From Saturnia japonica (lineage: Eukaryota > Arthropoda > Insecta > Lepidoptera > Saturniidae): a stretch of DNA of 64,000 nt. The notes beneath the pieces are model-generated. The model ran no database searches. It was not told the DNA's origin and saw nothing but the letters and a program-made list of their open reading frames with translations. A program made the position numbers and the translations under genes. The stretch's first letter is position 1. Each line of letters begins with the position of its first letter. Location: positions 11,302,001 to 11,366,000 of the forward strand of contig CM065306.1 of assembly GCA_033032175.1 (NCBI GenBank). Direction: 5' to 3'. Below, one piece after another: positions 22,861 through 34,289 of the stretch.

Positions 22861-23178
22861 CAGAGGTGCTCAAACTTTAATGTTGGCGATCTAACACAGA
22901 AAATGCAGCAGACAGCAAGTAATCGACTACTAACATACTATAAAGCACATGACGTTTTTAAAATATTTTTACTAGCTACATTTTAAAATTAAATAGAAAT
23001 TAAATGAAGGTGCAAACTCAAACTTACGAGTTACAAATTTTTACTACAGGCAAAATTGTTGTATGATTGATCGCCTGTGTGAGACTTTTATGGTAAAATT
23101 TTATACTTTCTATACCCTTTCAATAACTCCCGCGATCGACTCGGAAAGCTCTCGTGATCGTCTGTTTGAGTGCCACTG
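22861..23178. mobile_element. hAT-type MITE
   Basis: The left end is CAGAGGTGCTCAAACTTTAA. The right end read on the minus strand is CAGTGGCACTCAAACAGACG. Both follow the CAG-GGT-CTCAAAC style of hAT superfamily terminal repeats. The 8 bases outside (acttatcc / actttgtg) share only the first four, so the 8-bp target duplication is weak or decayed. The 318-bp interior has no transposase frame. Mobilisation would need an hAT transposase encoded elsewhere. Confidence 0.65.
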
Positions 23179-23780
23179 ACTTTGTGCCCCTTGTTTTTTA
23201 AATCGCCTCATTACAATCTTCTCCTAAAGGCATTATATTAAAACCAACTTCAAAAAAGGAAGGTACTCTGTTTCTCTATTTCGATATTGTACTTACGCGA
23301 TATTTTCTGAAACTACAAAAAAATTGTATGGTTATTTTACAGGGATGCTAAATACAGATGGGAAGGTTTTAGTACCTGTATAGAATATTAAGGCATTATT
23401 CTTATGTACAAACTTACAGATATAATAATTTAACATTTTTAACCTTGTCGTCTTAAATTTTACTACTTTTATTTAATGAAATAAAATCATTTGATAATGA
23501 ACGGACTATTTTTTTATCAATTTAATAATATTTTTGTAATAATTAATATGATATAAATATCCAACGAGCATTTTTTAATTTCATTGACAGCTAAAATTGT
23601 AAATCTTTATTAGTGTGCAGTGCAATGTAACTTACACTGAAGCAAAAAGAAGAGACTGTACAAAGTAATCTTGTTTCCACGAGACGAAGTGTCACAGTGA
23701 ACCATTACGACGGATTGAAGTAATTATATGTAATATATGGAACTGTTGTTGTATCGAAGGCATTATAATGTTGTAGTTAA
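23179..23780. other. Non-coding DNA with a dispersed-repeat fragment
   Basis: 'attaaaaccaacttcaaaaa' then 'aggaaggtactctgtttc' (23237-23275) belongs to the same block type seen at 12551 and 34815. Otherwise AT-rich, no gene. Confidence 0.45.
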
Positions 23781-23960
23781 GTTATTAATGTGGTTGACTT
23801 GACTCGCGGAGAGGCTCACGTCGCGCGTCGCGTTGCTTGGAGGGAACGCGCCACACCGCGCTACACCGCGCCACGCCGAATGAACGCAGCTGTCAAGGCC
23901 AACTGAGGTCAGTCCTCCGACGTTCTCCGAGCCACGATGCCCGAGACCGGTTCCACAATT
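23781..23960. other. GC-rich island with a 10-base tandem repeat
   Basis: Abruptly GC-rich. It contains three near-perfect 10-base units 'gcgccacacc/gcgctacacc/gcgccacgcc' at 23849-23878. An ATG at 23938 opens only 42 plus-strand codons. The minus strand holds an 82-codon open frame from 24011. Neither product is recognised. It could be a promoter or 5' exon. Confidence 0.35.
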
Positions 23961-24347
23961 TTTAGTCTCTTTTATTTTCATTTTTGTATACACGATTCTG
24001 AGACTAAACAATGTTTATACCAGTCAGCACGGAATTACCTTTTATTGCATGGTGTATTAAAATAATTTAAAATGAATAACGCATTTTATTATTTACTACA
24101 CCATACAATTATAAAAAAGAAGAAACGATACAATGAAATACATTCAGAGTTTAGTTTGTTAGTCTGTATGTACTTCGAAAATTTTCTTCACGTTAGAAGT
24201 ACAAGGGTGTAAGGTAGAATAAACCATAGATAGCTCAGTTATGCCCCTATAGTCCTGAGGTGAAAATTTATAATGTTTATTATTACAATCTGAATATGTT
24301 TAAATTAAGGAGCGTTCTTTTCTATTTATAATATTTTAAATAAGGCA
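23961..24347. other. AT-rich non-coding DNA
   Basis: Nothing recognised. Confidence 0.5.
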
Positions 24348-24640
24348 CTAGCTCTGGCCGCTGCTACGCTTGCGTGAACTACAGAATACCGTCGGTATTG
24401 TGGTACCCTGCTTCCAACCACGGCGCGGCGCGGCGGTCGCCTGCCAGTTATTTTAAAGATAAAAATGCTTAATATTTTATTTGAACGAACTCTAGTTATT
24501 AAAAAAAATAAAAGTAGCCTAAGTTACTCCTTATAAAACCAGCTATCGGTCAGTGAAAGTCCCGTCAAAATCGGTCCAACCGTTTCGGAGTTTACTAGAA
24601 ACAAATAGATAGACAAACTGGCTTTTTGTTAAGTACCGTA
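24348..24640 (-). mobile_element. Non-autonomous Helitron-like element, family I, minus strand
   Basis: On the plus strand it opens 'ctagctctggccgctgctac' then 'gcttgcgtgaactac', the complement of a Helitron 3' end. It carries the block 'gtcccgtcaaaatcggtcca' then 'accgtttcggagtttactag'. The same block occurs in reverse at 59870-60000. The 5' end is not clear. Confidence 0.55.
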
Positions 24641-26461
24641 TATACTTTTATACGCATTTATACCATTTCCATTTCTTTATTTTCTCGATGACAGCTCCAG
24701 TGAAAACTTGAACGATCGTGTTTTTTTCATTATGTATGCATTATTTTATAAAAATATGACGTTTACACACGTACAAGGGACACACGTACACGTACAAACT
24801 GATAGGGATGGAGCTATATCGATAAACGTAACAAGATAACAGACCTGATATCTTTTTACAAAATGTAAGAAACTAAACTACTGCCGGATACTTTTGTACA
24901 AATTTATTAACTAATAATATATTTCATTACAAGATGTTACACGTATTAATTCTTGATTGATAATGCCAACTTCTTCAGAATTTTCGAAGCTGTTGTAAAA
25001 TAAGTAGGTATAGGTAGGTACTCGACAATGAAACGAAATAATTATAACGAGAGGTAACCTTTATTTATTTATTTTAATCAAAATCTGATGAATCGTCACT
25101 GTCACTCGATGGTTATTACTTATTTGGTCACAACACTACAACTATCAAATTAGAACTGTCATCGAGAAAATAAAGAAATGGAAATAGTATAGCTAATTAA
25201 AAGCTGTTATTTTGACATTACAGACACTTCAATTTTATTATATGTATAGATTACATACCTACCTACTTCATTTGGAATCAAATTTTGTTAATGTTTTCAT
25301 ATATCATAATATTTCATGTAAAATAGAAACCTAGATACTTTATTTATATCCAGTTTTATACCACTTTTTTTGTACGTATCTATGTTTAGTTTCTCTTTAT
25401 AGAATCCTAATGATTAAAATTTACATAGGTACCATGTAATTTCAACAGCTCTGTCTATTTATTATAGTATGGACATATGTTTATATTCCCAGAAAGTTTA
25501 TTTTTTCTATAATGGTTGATGGCCGCCAGATGGCGTAAGTATAGCGTTCATGCAGTATCCACAGATATTGTATGGTTTCTTTTCATAACAGCCATAAACA
25601 CTATATCTCCATCTCTGGCATAGAATATTACTGACAAAGCATGTAGAGCAATAAATAGTCAACACAATATACACAATAATAGTTTATATCTGTGGGGTTT
25701 TCCTAAGAAACGCACGAGTAATTATACAAATTAATGTAACTACCTACCTACTTGCATTTGAATAAATATTAAAGTCGCATAACGGGGTTTAGCACCAAAA
25801 CATAGTAGGTATTATAACCCTTTTTGTATTTTAACCTTTTTCATAATTTATTAAATTGTTACTAATGAATAAATTCGCATGTTTTAATAGTTTTCTTGTT
25901 TGTTTTTATTTTAATTGTATTTCAACTTAAAACAATTGAAAATCTATTGAAGGTAGTCCCACAATCTAAAATTGCCTAATAATTAATATGACTAGTGGTT
26001 GTGAAAAATAAATTTTAAGATAATTTTCGAGTTTTAAGACCGTTGATGTGGTTATACAAAATATTGTTAAGAATAATGGCGCTAATGCGCTACATTGATC
26101 TGATAATAAAATAAAAATGTTTTAACAAAAATTATCATACCGAACATACTAACAAGAGAACATAAACTTATTAAGTAATAATATGAATAAACAATAATTT
26201 CATATTGTTAAGTTCAGGCAGAAAATAAATAATGATTATTTATTTAAGCAATGTCTGGGCTTTTTTAATATTAATTTTTATAGAGGTTTATATACTTATT
26301 TGAGAACTTTCTAATGAGCGTATTTTTTATATTGTACATTTATTACCTACTTAATTTTATACTAGTTTATAACGTTTTTAATTATAATTTATTTTGTAAG
26401 TGGTAACGCAAAGCATACTTTTACCAATATTAACATTTTATAAAATATTATTGGTTTTACC
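24641..26461. other. AT-rich non-coding DNA
   Basis: No coding frame or complete element recognised over this long stretch. Confidence 0.5.
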
Positions 26462-26731
26462 TATATGTATACGTTACGCCGCGTCGCCAACACACGTTTA
26501 TGCCTATCGTTTTCACTTCCAGTACTTGCCTACACCTTTCCAGCTAGCTTGACGTTTATGCTTACTACTCCACTACTTGCAGTCGCAGTATGAAGTTATA
26601 TAGCCTATAACCTTTCTCAATAAATAGGCTATAAAATGCAAAAATAATTATTCAAATCTGAGTCATAGTTCCAGAGATTACTCTTCACTTATACACAAAT
26701 TCGCTCACTTTCTTTATAATATTAGTATAGA
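26462..26731 (-). mobile_element. Non-autonomous Helitron, family G, 5' part
   Basis: Read on the minus strand it begins TCTATACTAATATTATAAAG at 26731. It contains 'tagcctataacctttctcaa' (plus strand 26598) and 'acttgcctacacctttccag', blocks shared with 60118-60310 and 3377-3620. The 3' end near 26465 lacks a clean hairpin and CTAG. Confidence 0.6.
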
Positions 26732-26732
26732 A

Positions 26733-26752
26733 GTATATATATATATATATAT
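26733..26752. repeat. (TA)n microsatellite beside the Helitron 5' end
   Basis: An uninterrupted alternating TA run, directly adjoining the Helitron start at 26731. Confidence 0.9.
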
Positions 26753-27197
26753 AGTATAGCTGATATAATATCTTTTTTGTTCATTGTTTCATCTCTTTGA
26801 TATAAGAGCATTTTCATTAAAATGGTAGAAACCTGATTTTAGCCTGTCCCTCAACTTCATTTTTTTTTTAATTGGAATTATATTACATTATAGCAGTAAA
26901 TTTGGATGGGAATTAAATATTGGGGATTTTACCCATAATTTTGGGTTGTCCCCAGATAATATTCAGTAATTTAAATAAACTTTTCGCGATTATTCCGTTT
27001 AGCCCTCCCGACACATTAGGTTTTTATTTAAAATGCAAATGTGGTTTTTCATCTTAATTAATTTATATTATGAATAATACCTTTTAACGATTTTGAAATT
27101 GAATTAACAGTTTGTGCCCTACTTTCGTAATTTCTGGACATGTCGAGTTTGTAGAGCATTTTTGAACATAATATTTACCACTTTGCCTTTTATATAG
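26753..27197. other. AT-rich non-coding DNA
   Basis: Would be intronic if the exon at 27198 is real; otherwise nothing seen. Confidence 0.45.
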
Positions 27198-27248
27198 GTA
27201 TATCAAAATGGCAACATTAAGCGGATATCTGAACGTCATCTTAAAAAG
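27198..27248 (+). CDS. Candidate 51-base exon, phase 2 in and phase 2 out
   Basis: Preceded by a pyrimidine-rich acceptor (ctttgccttttatatAG) and followed by AAAAAG|GTAATG. Read in phase 2 it gives YIKMATLSGYLNVILK with no stop. Its length is a multiple of three, so it is a symmetric exon and would follow the 7550 exon in frame. It also contains an ATG at 27208 in an ideal insect start context (tcaaaATGG), so it could instead hold a start codon. The peptide is not recognised. Short AT-rich DNA yields such patterns by chance, and no further exon was found in the remaining 37 kb. Confidence 0.22.
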
Positions 27249-28077
27249 GTAATGTACATTTTTGTTACAAAGTGATTTGCGTGCGTGTGTTCGGACTCAA
27301 CTTGAGTAGAAATTTATATTCAGTTATGTTACTAAAAATTTAATAATTATACTTTAAATTTCATTGTTCGATAACGTTTGATTCATGTTTTGACTTTAAA
27401 AGATCATTTTGGTGCAAAGTTAACAATAAACCAAAAAATTGAATTGCTGTTAAAATTATTTTAATCCAAGAAGTAAGCTCTGTGTTACTTCTGCTTTATT
27501 ACTATTGAGAAACCTTAAAATGAAGTTATTATCGTCTCAAAATGCATTATACTTTGGTTTATTGATGTTATAAATTTATAAAGCTTCACTTTAACTTTGG
27601 TAACGCAACGGATTTCAAGTCGTCTTGGTTGCTTATTTTCCACTTTTTCTTAATAAATAGCATTCGGCCTTAAAAACCACATTAGTTTTTTAAATAAAAG
27701 AGTAATTAGTAATTTAGTAAAAGAGAATGCCTTAGGCATTAAGTCCGCCATTGCGTATTTAACGCATAGTGTGTAAATAAATAAATAATATTAGGAATAA
27801 AATCGTAAAAAAAGAAAATGAAAATTACCAACTTTAAATTTTAAGTCATATTTTGACCAGTTGTACCAATTTTGTGAAAATGCTCATGAAATGAGCACTC
27901 TCACAAAATTTTTATTTATTACCTAAAATAATATATTGGAAATAATAATAGAGAATCAAATTTTGTTTAAGTTTGTTTTACAAAGTTTCATTACTTTTCT
28001 GTCTACGTCTAAAAAAATAGTCAAAAACTTTAAATATACGTGCTGTGATAATCAAGTGATACATTATAATATTATGT
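27249..28077. other. AT-rich non-coding DNA with a hairpin
   Basis: 27870-27914 can fold as aattttgtga-N4-gctcat-gaa-atgagc-N4-tcacaaaatt. Nothing else recognised. Confidence 0.5.
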
Positions 28078-28545
28078 TCTAATATTAATAAATCTGAAAC
28101 AATCAATGTAATCTGACATGTAATTTTTTCCCCAAATTTCCCGATGGACATCCTATGTAAAGAACACTGATCACGAACATGACATTTAATTATTTTGTCT
28201 GTCTGTCTGTTTGTATCATGAAATTTTGTACACGGGAAGCATACGTCATTCCATAATTTATAAGCTATAAGAATTGTCAATAATAACTTTAGAAATTGTA
28301 AAAAATAATTACAAAAAATTAATTTGTATTAATTCTCAACCGATTTTTATAACATTTTGTACACGAGCGTTTGTTGATAGGCTATAAGGATCGTCATAAT
28401 AGGAACTTAAGATATCTAAAAAAAAAAATTAATTTACAACTCATTTTGATGAAAATTGTATAAGGAAGTATATGTGATTCCTCAATTGATAATCTATATG
28501 AATTTTATAATAATATGCATAAAAATAAAATGACAGGGTGCATAT
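28078..28545 (+). mobile_element. Helitron family C, 5' and middle parts
   Basis: The 5' end is TCTAATATTAATAAATCTG. Following blocks 'ccaaatttcccgatggacat', 'cactgatcacgaacatgaca' and 'gtacacgggaagcatacgtc' match the copy at 59005-59639 in order, up to about 60 bases short of that copy's 3' end. BEL/Pao-like sequence then takes over. The expected 3' end (hairpin plus CTAG) occurs at 31540-31565, so the element is probably split by later insertions. Confidence 0.65.
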
Positions 28546-28559
28546 GCACTCATGGACAT

Positions 28560-29880
28560 ATTAACCAACGTCTGCAACTGCAGCTTCAGTAAATGTTAAC
28601 CATGTAGTTGAGACGCCATATAATTTAGTTAATTGTATTACTAAACCACCGATTATGGTGAACCCACCAAATGTTGTAACCAACTGTTTCTCACGTAGTG
28701 AAAGCGTACCAGCCCAAGGATTGTTATCAAGCCTTGGACAAAGTTAGAGCGAGAAACGGAAGCTACCATCTGCTGAGAGCACTGCTCGACCAGAGGTCAC
28801 AAACCACTTTTATTACTGAATCAGCAGCTCAATTACTTGAATCAAAGAGAGTTTCATTTAAGATAGACAAATTAGGACTAAAAGACGGCACAAACCAAAT
28901 GCATGTCGAAGTATATGGTGATTCTGTTATTTGCCAACCGTCGTCGTGTCGTACTGTGTTTACCATTCAAGTAAATGCATGTGTATTAAGAAAACTAACA
29001 ACATTACTACTAATCAATAAAGTTGAAATTGGTGATTGGCCAGGTTTAAAAAACCTTGAATTAGCTGATCCTACCTACACACTCCCAATAAAATTTATAT
29101 TTTGTTAGGAAGTGACATTTATAGTCAAATTTTGTTACCAGGGGTTATTAAAAGTCTTACCGGTCGTCTAATTGCTCAGCAATCTTTCTTAGGTTGGTTT
29201 TTGTCTGGATAGTTAGAACCTCAGTCATCTAAATTACGATGTCATAAAAAGGTTGTGACTATGTGCAATCGAATAAACGACAATAAATATCGAAAGCGAT
29301 TCTGCGGTATAGAATCGGAGCCAACTCCAATTATCCATAGAGACGAAGACCAAAAGAATGAATAAATCACTTTCCAAAACTCGCAACGTCGATATATTGT
29401 TAAATTACCATTTCGAGTCTGTATGCAAGTATGGAAATCAGTACAAAAATTTGAAGAAAAGGAATATAAACTACAGGGAAACTTTAAATTGTAGAAACAA
29501 TATCATAAGGGCATGAAAGAGTATTTAGATTTAAGTAATTCGAAACCACACATTATAGTTGGAAAAGACCTATTGCAGTAAACTTACCTCGCATGTTTTA
29601 CTGTACCTAAACTATCGACCGAGATGATATAATTACTACCAATCCACTTACTTAACGTAAAGGTCCTTAAAAGGAAATATATAATGATAAGTTTCAACTA
29701 GAAACCTTTGAAATATCTTCAGCTCATTATCTGATTGTAGTCTCTCCAACAGTTTTCTATAAAAGTAGATCCCAATTTTTCTTTAGATGCCGCAAGAATC
29801 TTAACGGATTTGATGAATGATTATGTAGATGAAGATGTCAACCTGAATTTACTAACAAACTTATTATAAAAATTGAATAG
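28560..29880 (+). pseudogene. BEL/Pao LTR-retrotransposon fragment (protease and start of RT region)
   Basis: The clearest frame (28698-29108) encodes the retroviral-type aspartic protease region of BEL/Pao elements: RALLDQRSQTTFITESAAQL, then 'CVLRKLTTLLLINKVEIGDW' and 'PGLKNLELADPTYTLPIKF'. Catalytic Asp31 is present but the family's Gly two residues on (usually DQGS or similar) is Arg. A frameshift follows, and homology resumes as LLGSDIYSQILLPGVIK… IAQQSFLGWFLSG near 29105-29205. Further decayed pieces resembling the linker ahead of the reverse transcriptase occur to about 29870 (RYIVKLPFRV…; KGMKEYLDLSNSKPHIIV). No LTRs, gag or intact RT were found. It is a dead fragment with many stops. 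Confidence 0.8.
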
Positions 29881-29919
29881 GTAAGTACTTAGCAAAGAAA
29901 ATATAATAGTTTATATGGG

Positions 29920-29961
29920 AATTTCCATAGATGTAGTTATTATACTACATCTATGGAAATT
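29920..29961. repeat. Perfect 17-base palindrome with an 8-base loop
   Basis: AATTTCCATAGATGTAG, loop TTATTATA, then CTACATCTATGGAAATT. All 17 pairs match. It does not belong to any recognised terminal repeat. It might be a recent template-switch product or a transcribed hairpin; the sequence does not say which. Confidence 0.95.
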
Positions 29962-30724
29962 TCATACAACTACCTCTTGAATAGGTAAAAAATCTGTCTT
30001 CATATCTACAGAAATATACCATAACTATATCAGAGCTACCTATGTTGTCATGATATAGCTATCTGCGTATTATTGACGATGGAGAAATCATAGATGCCAC
30101 GCTGTTTTACTTCTAAAATTAGAGTGGTACCAATTTATATTTATAACTTGGCTTGAATTGAAAAAGAAAAGTTAGTTGGCTTAAATGGAGTTGTGACAAA
30201 AATACGTTTATGCACCGATTCTACTATTTTACCTGTATGATTGCGCTCTGTGTCATCCACGCTAATAATTAAATTCTAAATTCTAAATATTGTAGAACTT
30301 CAGTATACTATATTGATCTGTGTTGTAGAAGTTCACTTTATTTCACCACACGCATTTAAAAAAACTTCAGTGGACTAAGGGCGGTGAAAGTAAATTTCAC
30401 CAAATATGATTAAAATCGTGTATTAAGTAATCGTAAGTAGATTAACTTTTAAGGAAGCTTATAACTATATTTGACTACCAATTGCTCAGTGTTCTGTAAA
30501 TAGTACAATCTTAATAATCTAGTATTATATACTGGTAATATCAACATTAATAATTTAAAATGTTGGCAAATGACAAAAGTGATACCAAACTAAATTTAAG
30601 CCAGGACTTAAGATGTGACATGATGGCTTTTAAAATTTAGTCAGTCAAAAAAAGTAATAATGTTAAATTTGTTAAAAATAACAATTAATTAATTAAAAAC
30701 AAATAATTAAAACCTACAGAATTA
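29962..30724. other. AT-rich DNA between BEL/Pao and repeat B
   Basis: No identifiable coding. It may be the decayed remainder of the BEL/Pao copy. Confidence 0.4.
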
Positions 30725-31047
30725 CTTCTTCTCTCTTCTTCTTCCTAACTTGACAACCGGTCCTCTTTAATGAAGACCATTACTGCCATAATCGAGTGTA
30801 TTATAGTGTCATGTATTATGATGATTCAGTATCCTAACAAGATGGTGGCTCCCTTGTTAGAACTTTTTAGGAAAATTTTTATGGGATCTCTGAATGAATG
30901 CTTTCAGCTTATATTTATAATCCACTTCACTTAAGCACAAAAAACAAATTTGGTATATCACGCAAAACGCCGCCAATATTACATATCTACACTAAAGGGT
31001 CTAAAACCTAAGTTAATGAACCAAAAATAAAAACTACTTTCCATCGT
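30725..31047 (+). mobile_element. Repeat family B, first half of an interrupted copy
   Basis: Matches the reverse complement of 15460-15730: 'taatgaagaccattactgcc', 'atcctaacaagatggtggc', 'cgcaaaacgccgccaatatt' and 'aaacctaagttaatgaa'. It stops near 31047 and resumes at 31372 after a LINE tail. Confidence 0.78.
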
Positions 31048-31371
31048 GAATATTTTTCGTATCTCATGCGAAAAACAGAGTCACCCAAGTGTAATGTATG
31101 TGGATGGATCGATGACGTGCATAATGTACTGGCAGAGTGTGAAAAAAATAGGATTGAGAGGGAGTCGCTGATGAATAATATGAGTTTAAAATGCCAAAAC
31201 ATAGGCAATTTTCACAGCATTTTGGCAGACCATGTTCGGATGAAGCCAAGATGTTGTACGACCTGGTAGTGCTGGCTCATCAGCGACTCTCTTGATTGAA
31301 TGCTGGTATGGATTGGGCACAATGGGACTGATATATTCAGTAGAATAGAAGTCCCGGTATTAAAAAAAAAA
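31048..31371 (+). pseudogene. 5'-truncated LINE tail inserted into repeat B
   Basis: The frame at 31066-31268 contains CNVCGWIDDVHNVLAEC, the CCHC (Cx2C…Hx4C) zinc motif found at the C-terminus of many LINE ORF2 proteins after the RT. It is followed by EKNRIERESLMNN, the usual helical stretch. Homology seems to continue through a frameshift (…LYDLVVLAHQRL). About 100 bases of 3' untranslated sequence follow, and the insert ends in an A run at 31361-31371. The sequences on both sides together rebuild the uninterrupted repeat B seen at 15430, so the insertion is clear. The clade is uncertain (Jockey/R1/I group). Confidence 0.72.
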
Positions 31372-31410
31372 CATGTCACTCCAAGATCCCGCCAAAAACT
31401 CCCTATAGAA
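31372..31410 (+). mobile_element. Repeat family B, second half
   Basis: 'catgtcactccaagatcccg' then 'ccaaaaactccc' continues repeat B directly after the LINE A-tail. It corresponds to the 15430 end of the other copy. Confidence 0.7.
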
Positions 31411-31504
31411 TTTCATACAGTACGTATAAAAGAAATTAACATTTTTTCAAATTGCTTATTACTGGTATATATATATGGCCAGTATGAAATAAGAAAATAT
31501 TTTT

Positions 31505-31565
31505 TGTTAATCTACCTTTTTATTGCGTTTAACAAACGCATGCGGAGCCGCGAGCACACTGCTAG
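31505..31565 (+). mobile_element. Helitron 3' terminus (hairpin and CTAG)
   Basis: 'acaaacgcatgcggagccgc' then 'gagcacactgCTAG' followed by T: hairpin GCGG-AG-CCGC at 31542-31551 and CTAG at 31562-31565. It nearly matches the 3' ends at 11291-11316 and 59005-59030. It is most simply the end of the Helitron that starts at 28078. Confidence 0.75.
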
Positions 31566-32455
31566 TGTTATATAAAATAACGATTTAAAACAAACATAAC
31601 TCGACAACTAATTGCAATCCATTAACAAAGTACCATGGGATTCACGGTTCGCTAGTTATATGTAACACTTAAGTAGCGACCAAGTATTGAATAAATATCA
31701 AAGAATGAAAGAACAATGGTGTATTATGTGGAAATATTAGCAATATATTCGTTTACTTATGCGTTTAAAAAAGTATCTTAGCAAATGGTCGTATTGTTAT
31801 ACGGCTACGGGGTTGAACCGTCTACTTTGAAAATATAATGTGAAATTTGTGATGGAAAAATTGTCAAAGAGTTAAATGAACAACTTGTACTGCTATAGTA
31901 TACTATGGGCATTACTAACAATACATTTGAATGCAGTTTGTTATAAGTTAAAATACTATGAAAATTTTATTTGAAGTTACCATGTGGGGCTAACATAATA
32001 TAGATCAAGCCTAGAAATGCTGCAAGTACTGCCGGTGGTAAAAAGCAAACAGGTGTATAGCATTGATGCCTGTAGTGATAGATTTTCAGGTTCAATGAGA
32101 TAATTAGCCAAGCGAATACTCTAGTACTCTAGAGTAATATATTATATCACAATTCTACGTCCATCACGATGTTTTCTTGACCGAAAACTCTAATTTTTAT
32201 ACAACGCGACGTCCAAGTTCATTAGCACTCAACTATTGTAGCATCGGTATATCTTCACTATATATTTTTGCTTAAAATCGTATCAACAGAAATATATTTT
32301 ATAGGCTTTTTTGAATATGTTCCTATGTCACGTATAATTTTATAGTTTATTTCATCTTTCTACTTTTTCACAATCTGAGAAATAAACTGCATTATTAACA
32401 TTCAACTGAAAATCATGTGTTTTAAAAAGTTATATCAAACATCTAAGATATTTTT
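31566..32455. other. AT-rich non-coding DNA
   Basis: Nothing recognised. Confidence 0.5.
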
Positions 32456-32700
32456 ATCTCATCCTGCTTTGGGGCAGAAAGGATCGAGTCAATGGATGTC
32501 GCCAACTAAAAGAGACCTTCCTCGCGTCCCTACTGCCCTGTAACACGTACCCAAGACGGGGGTATTAATCAATGAACTAGAGATCTTTTTGTGTGGTCAA
32601 ATCCGAGGTTACGAACAAGTAACTTGTCGGGGTCATAACCTGTTTGCGACCCCACTGCGGAACCGTGGAGGTCTTCTTGTACTTTAGTAACCCGAGTTCT
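32456..32700. other. Mixed-composition segment, unassigned
   Basis: Higher GC and complexity than its flanks ('ctgctttggggcagaaagga', 'tgcgaccccactgcggaacc'), which suggests an inserted repeat, but no second copy or coding motif was found in the window. Confidence 0.35.
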
Positions 32701-34289
32701 AACTGGAGAACAATTGAAAATGACTCGTGATACCAAATAATATTTTATAATAAAAAATTATTTACGGTGTAGTTAAGTATCTACGTACATACGCAGTACG
32801 TTATTGCTTTAAATATAATATAGTTTATAGAGCAGTCTATCCGAGTGAGTGGATTGGATAAAACAAACACGTTCAGGTCATTTACATTATTTTTAAATTT
32901 TATATCACACTGTTTGTAATTTTTTGTGTTATATCTTAAAGTATAAGGAGAAACCCTCTTCAAGCTAACCCATGAAAACGAAACACCCCCGACGCATTCA
33001 AACCCCTCGACTATACAAATACAACATTAGTCACTATTTAACAATCATGTTCATAGTCATCAATATTATTAAAAAGCTTTTTTGTAATAAATAAATGGAT
33101 CAAACATTAAGAACGTAAATACCAGAAATATTATAAAATTATTATACTAAATACAATTAAAAAGCTTTTGGTTGTTTTAAGCAGTCGATAATCTATGTGG
33201 ATTAATAACCTAACCTAGCCACTTAAATAATTTATTACATATCCTGTACTATGTAAATACATACCACATATACCTACCCACTTATAAATTTCTCATTCGA
33301 ATTCCCGCGCATAGTATAAAGGGGAAAACATAAAATTTAAATTGGCTGGAAATGTCGATTTGAGTTTGTTTGTTTTCTTGTTTGCGTAGGGTACCTATTT
33401 GATTTGTTGAAATGACGTTTTAGTCATGTTGTATTTATTGTGTTGTGTTCTCTGGCCCTGTGGATATTGTTAGGGCACACAATGCGAGCGCAGCGGGCCG
33501 TTGTGCCTTGTGAAATGTTGCACGACTACTTTTTTCGTCTGGATTCTATACTCACAATACTCGTTTTTTAAGCCGCAAGCTCGAGATGTACAGGTTTATC
33601 TGTTTAAAATTTATTAACATTGAGAAACAATTTAAAACCTTTAGATGGCCCATAAACGATTTTGATGAAAGTTAATACACTGAATTATTAAAAGTTATAA
33701 CTGACGGTGGTTCTAGATCTTATTATTTTTACATCTCTATGTACTTGTTTCATAATTAATTTTGTTAATGTCGTGGTTCGGTGGATCTATATTTTATAAC
33801 CTTATAATTGACTTAACCCAATCACAGAGGAATGTGAATTTAAACCATAATATTTAGGTAAATTAACGTGACACAAATCTCATACAAGTATAATTTAGCT
33901 TAGGTGCCTTTAGTTGATCTGAAATCACGGGTCAATGTCCTAGATAGTTGCAATTATTTTATATAATATATTATCATTCTACCTACTGTGAATGTCTGGA
34001 GCACAAATATAATAGTTATGATGTAAAATACAAAGCTGTTGTGGATGTCTGATATAATTTATTTTCTTAAAGATTTCATTGAAATTATACACCAGAAAAG
34101 TTAACCGTAACGTCTCGGTTAGACTTCATTTACTTCTTAAAAACTCTAATTTAAAGTAGATTGGAACTGAGATCGCAATGAGCGAAGCAACCGAGCGAAG
34201 CAAACATGCTGCGAAAGTGGCTCGCGCGCGCTCTGTCATATTTTCCCATTTTTCAGACACAAAGCAACGTACGTTACATTAATTAGTGT
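32701..34289. other. AT-rich non-coding DNA
   Basis: No gene recognised. 33472-33512 can form an imperfect hairpin (gggcacaca…ttgtgcct). Confidence 0.5.

Noticed and set aside
29920..29961. microRNA precursor
   Set aside because: Stem of 17 bases is shorter than a normal animal pre-miRNA and there is no expression evidence; kept only as a palindrome.
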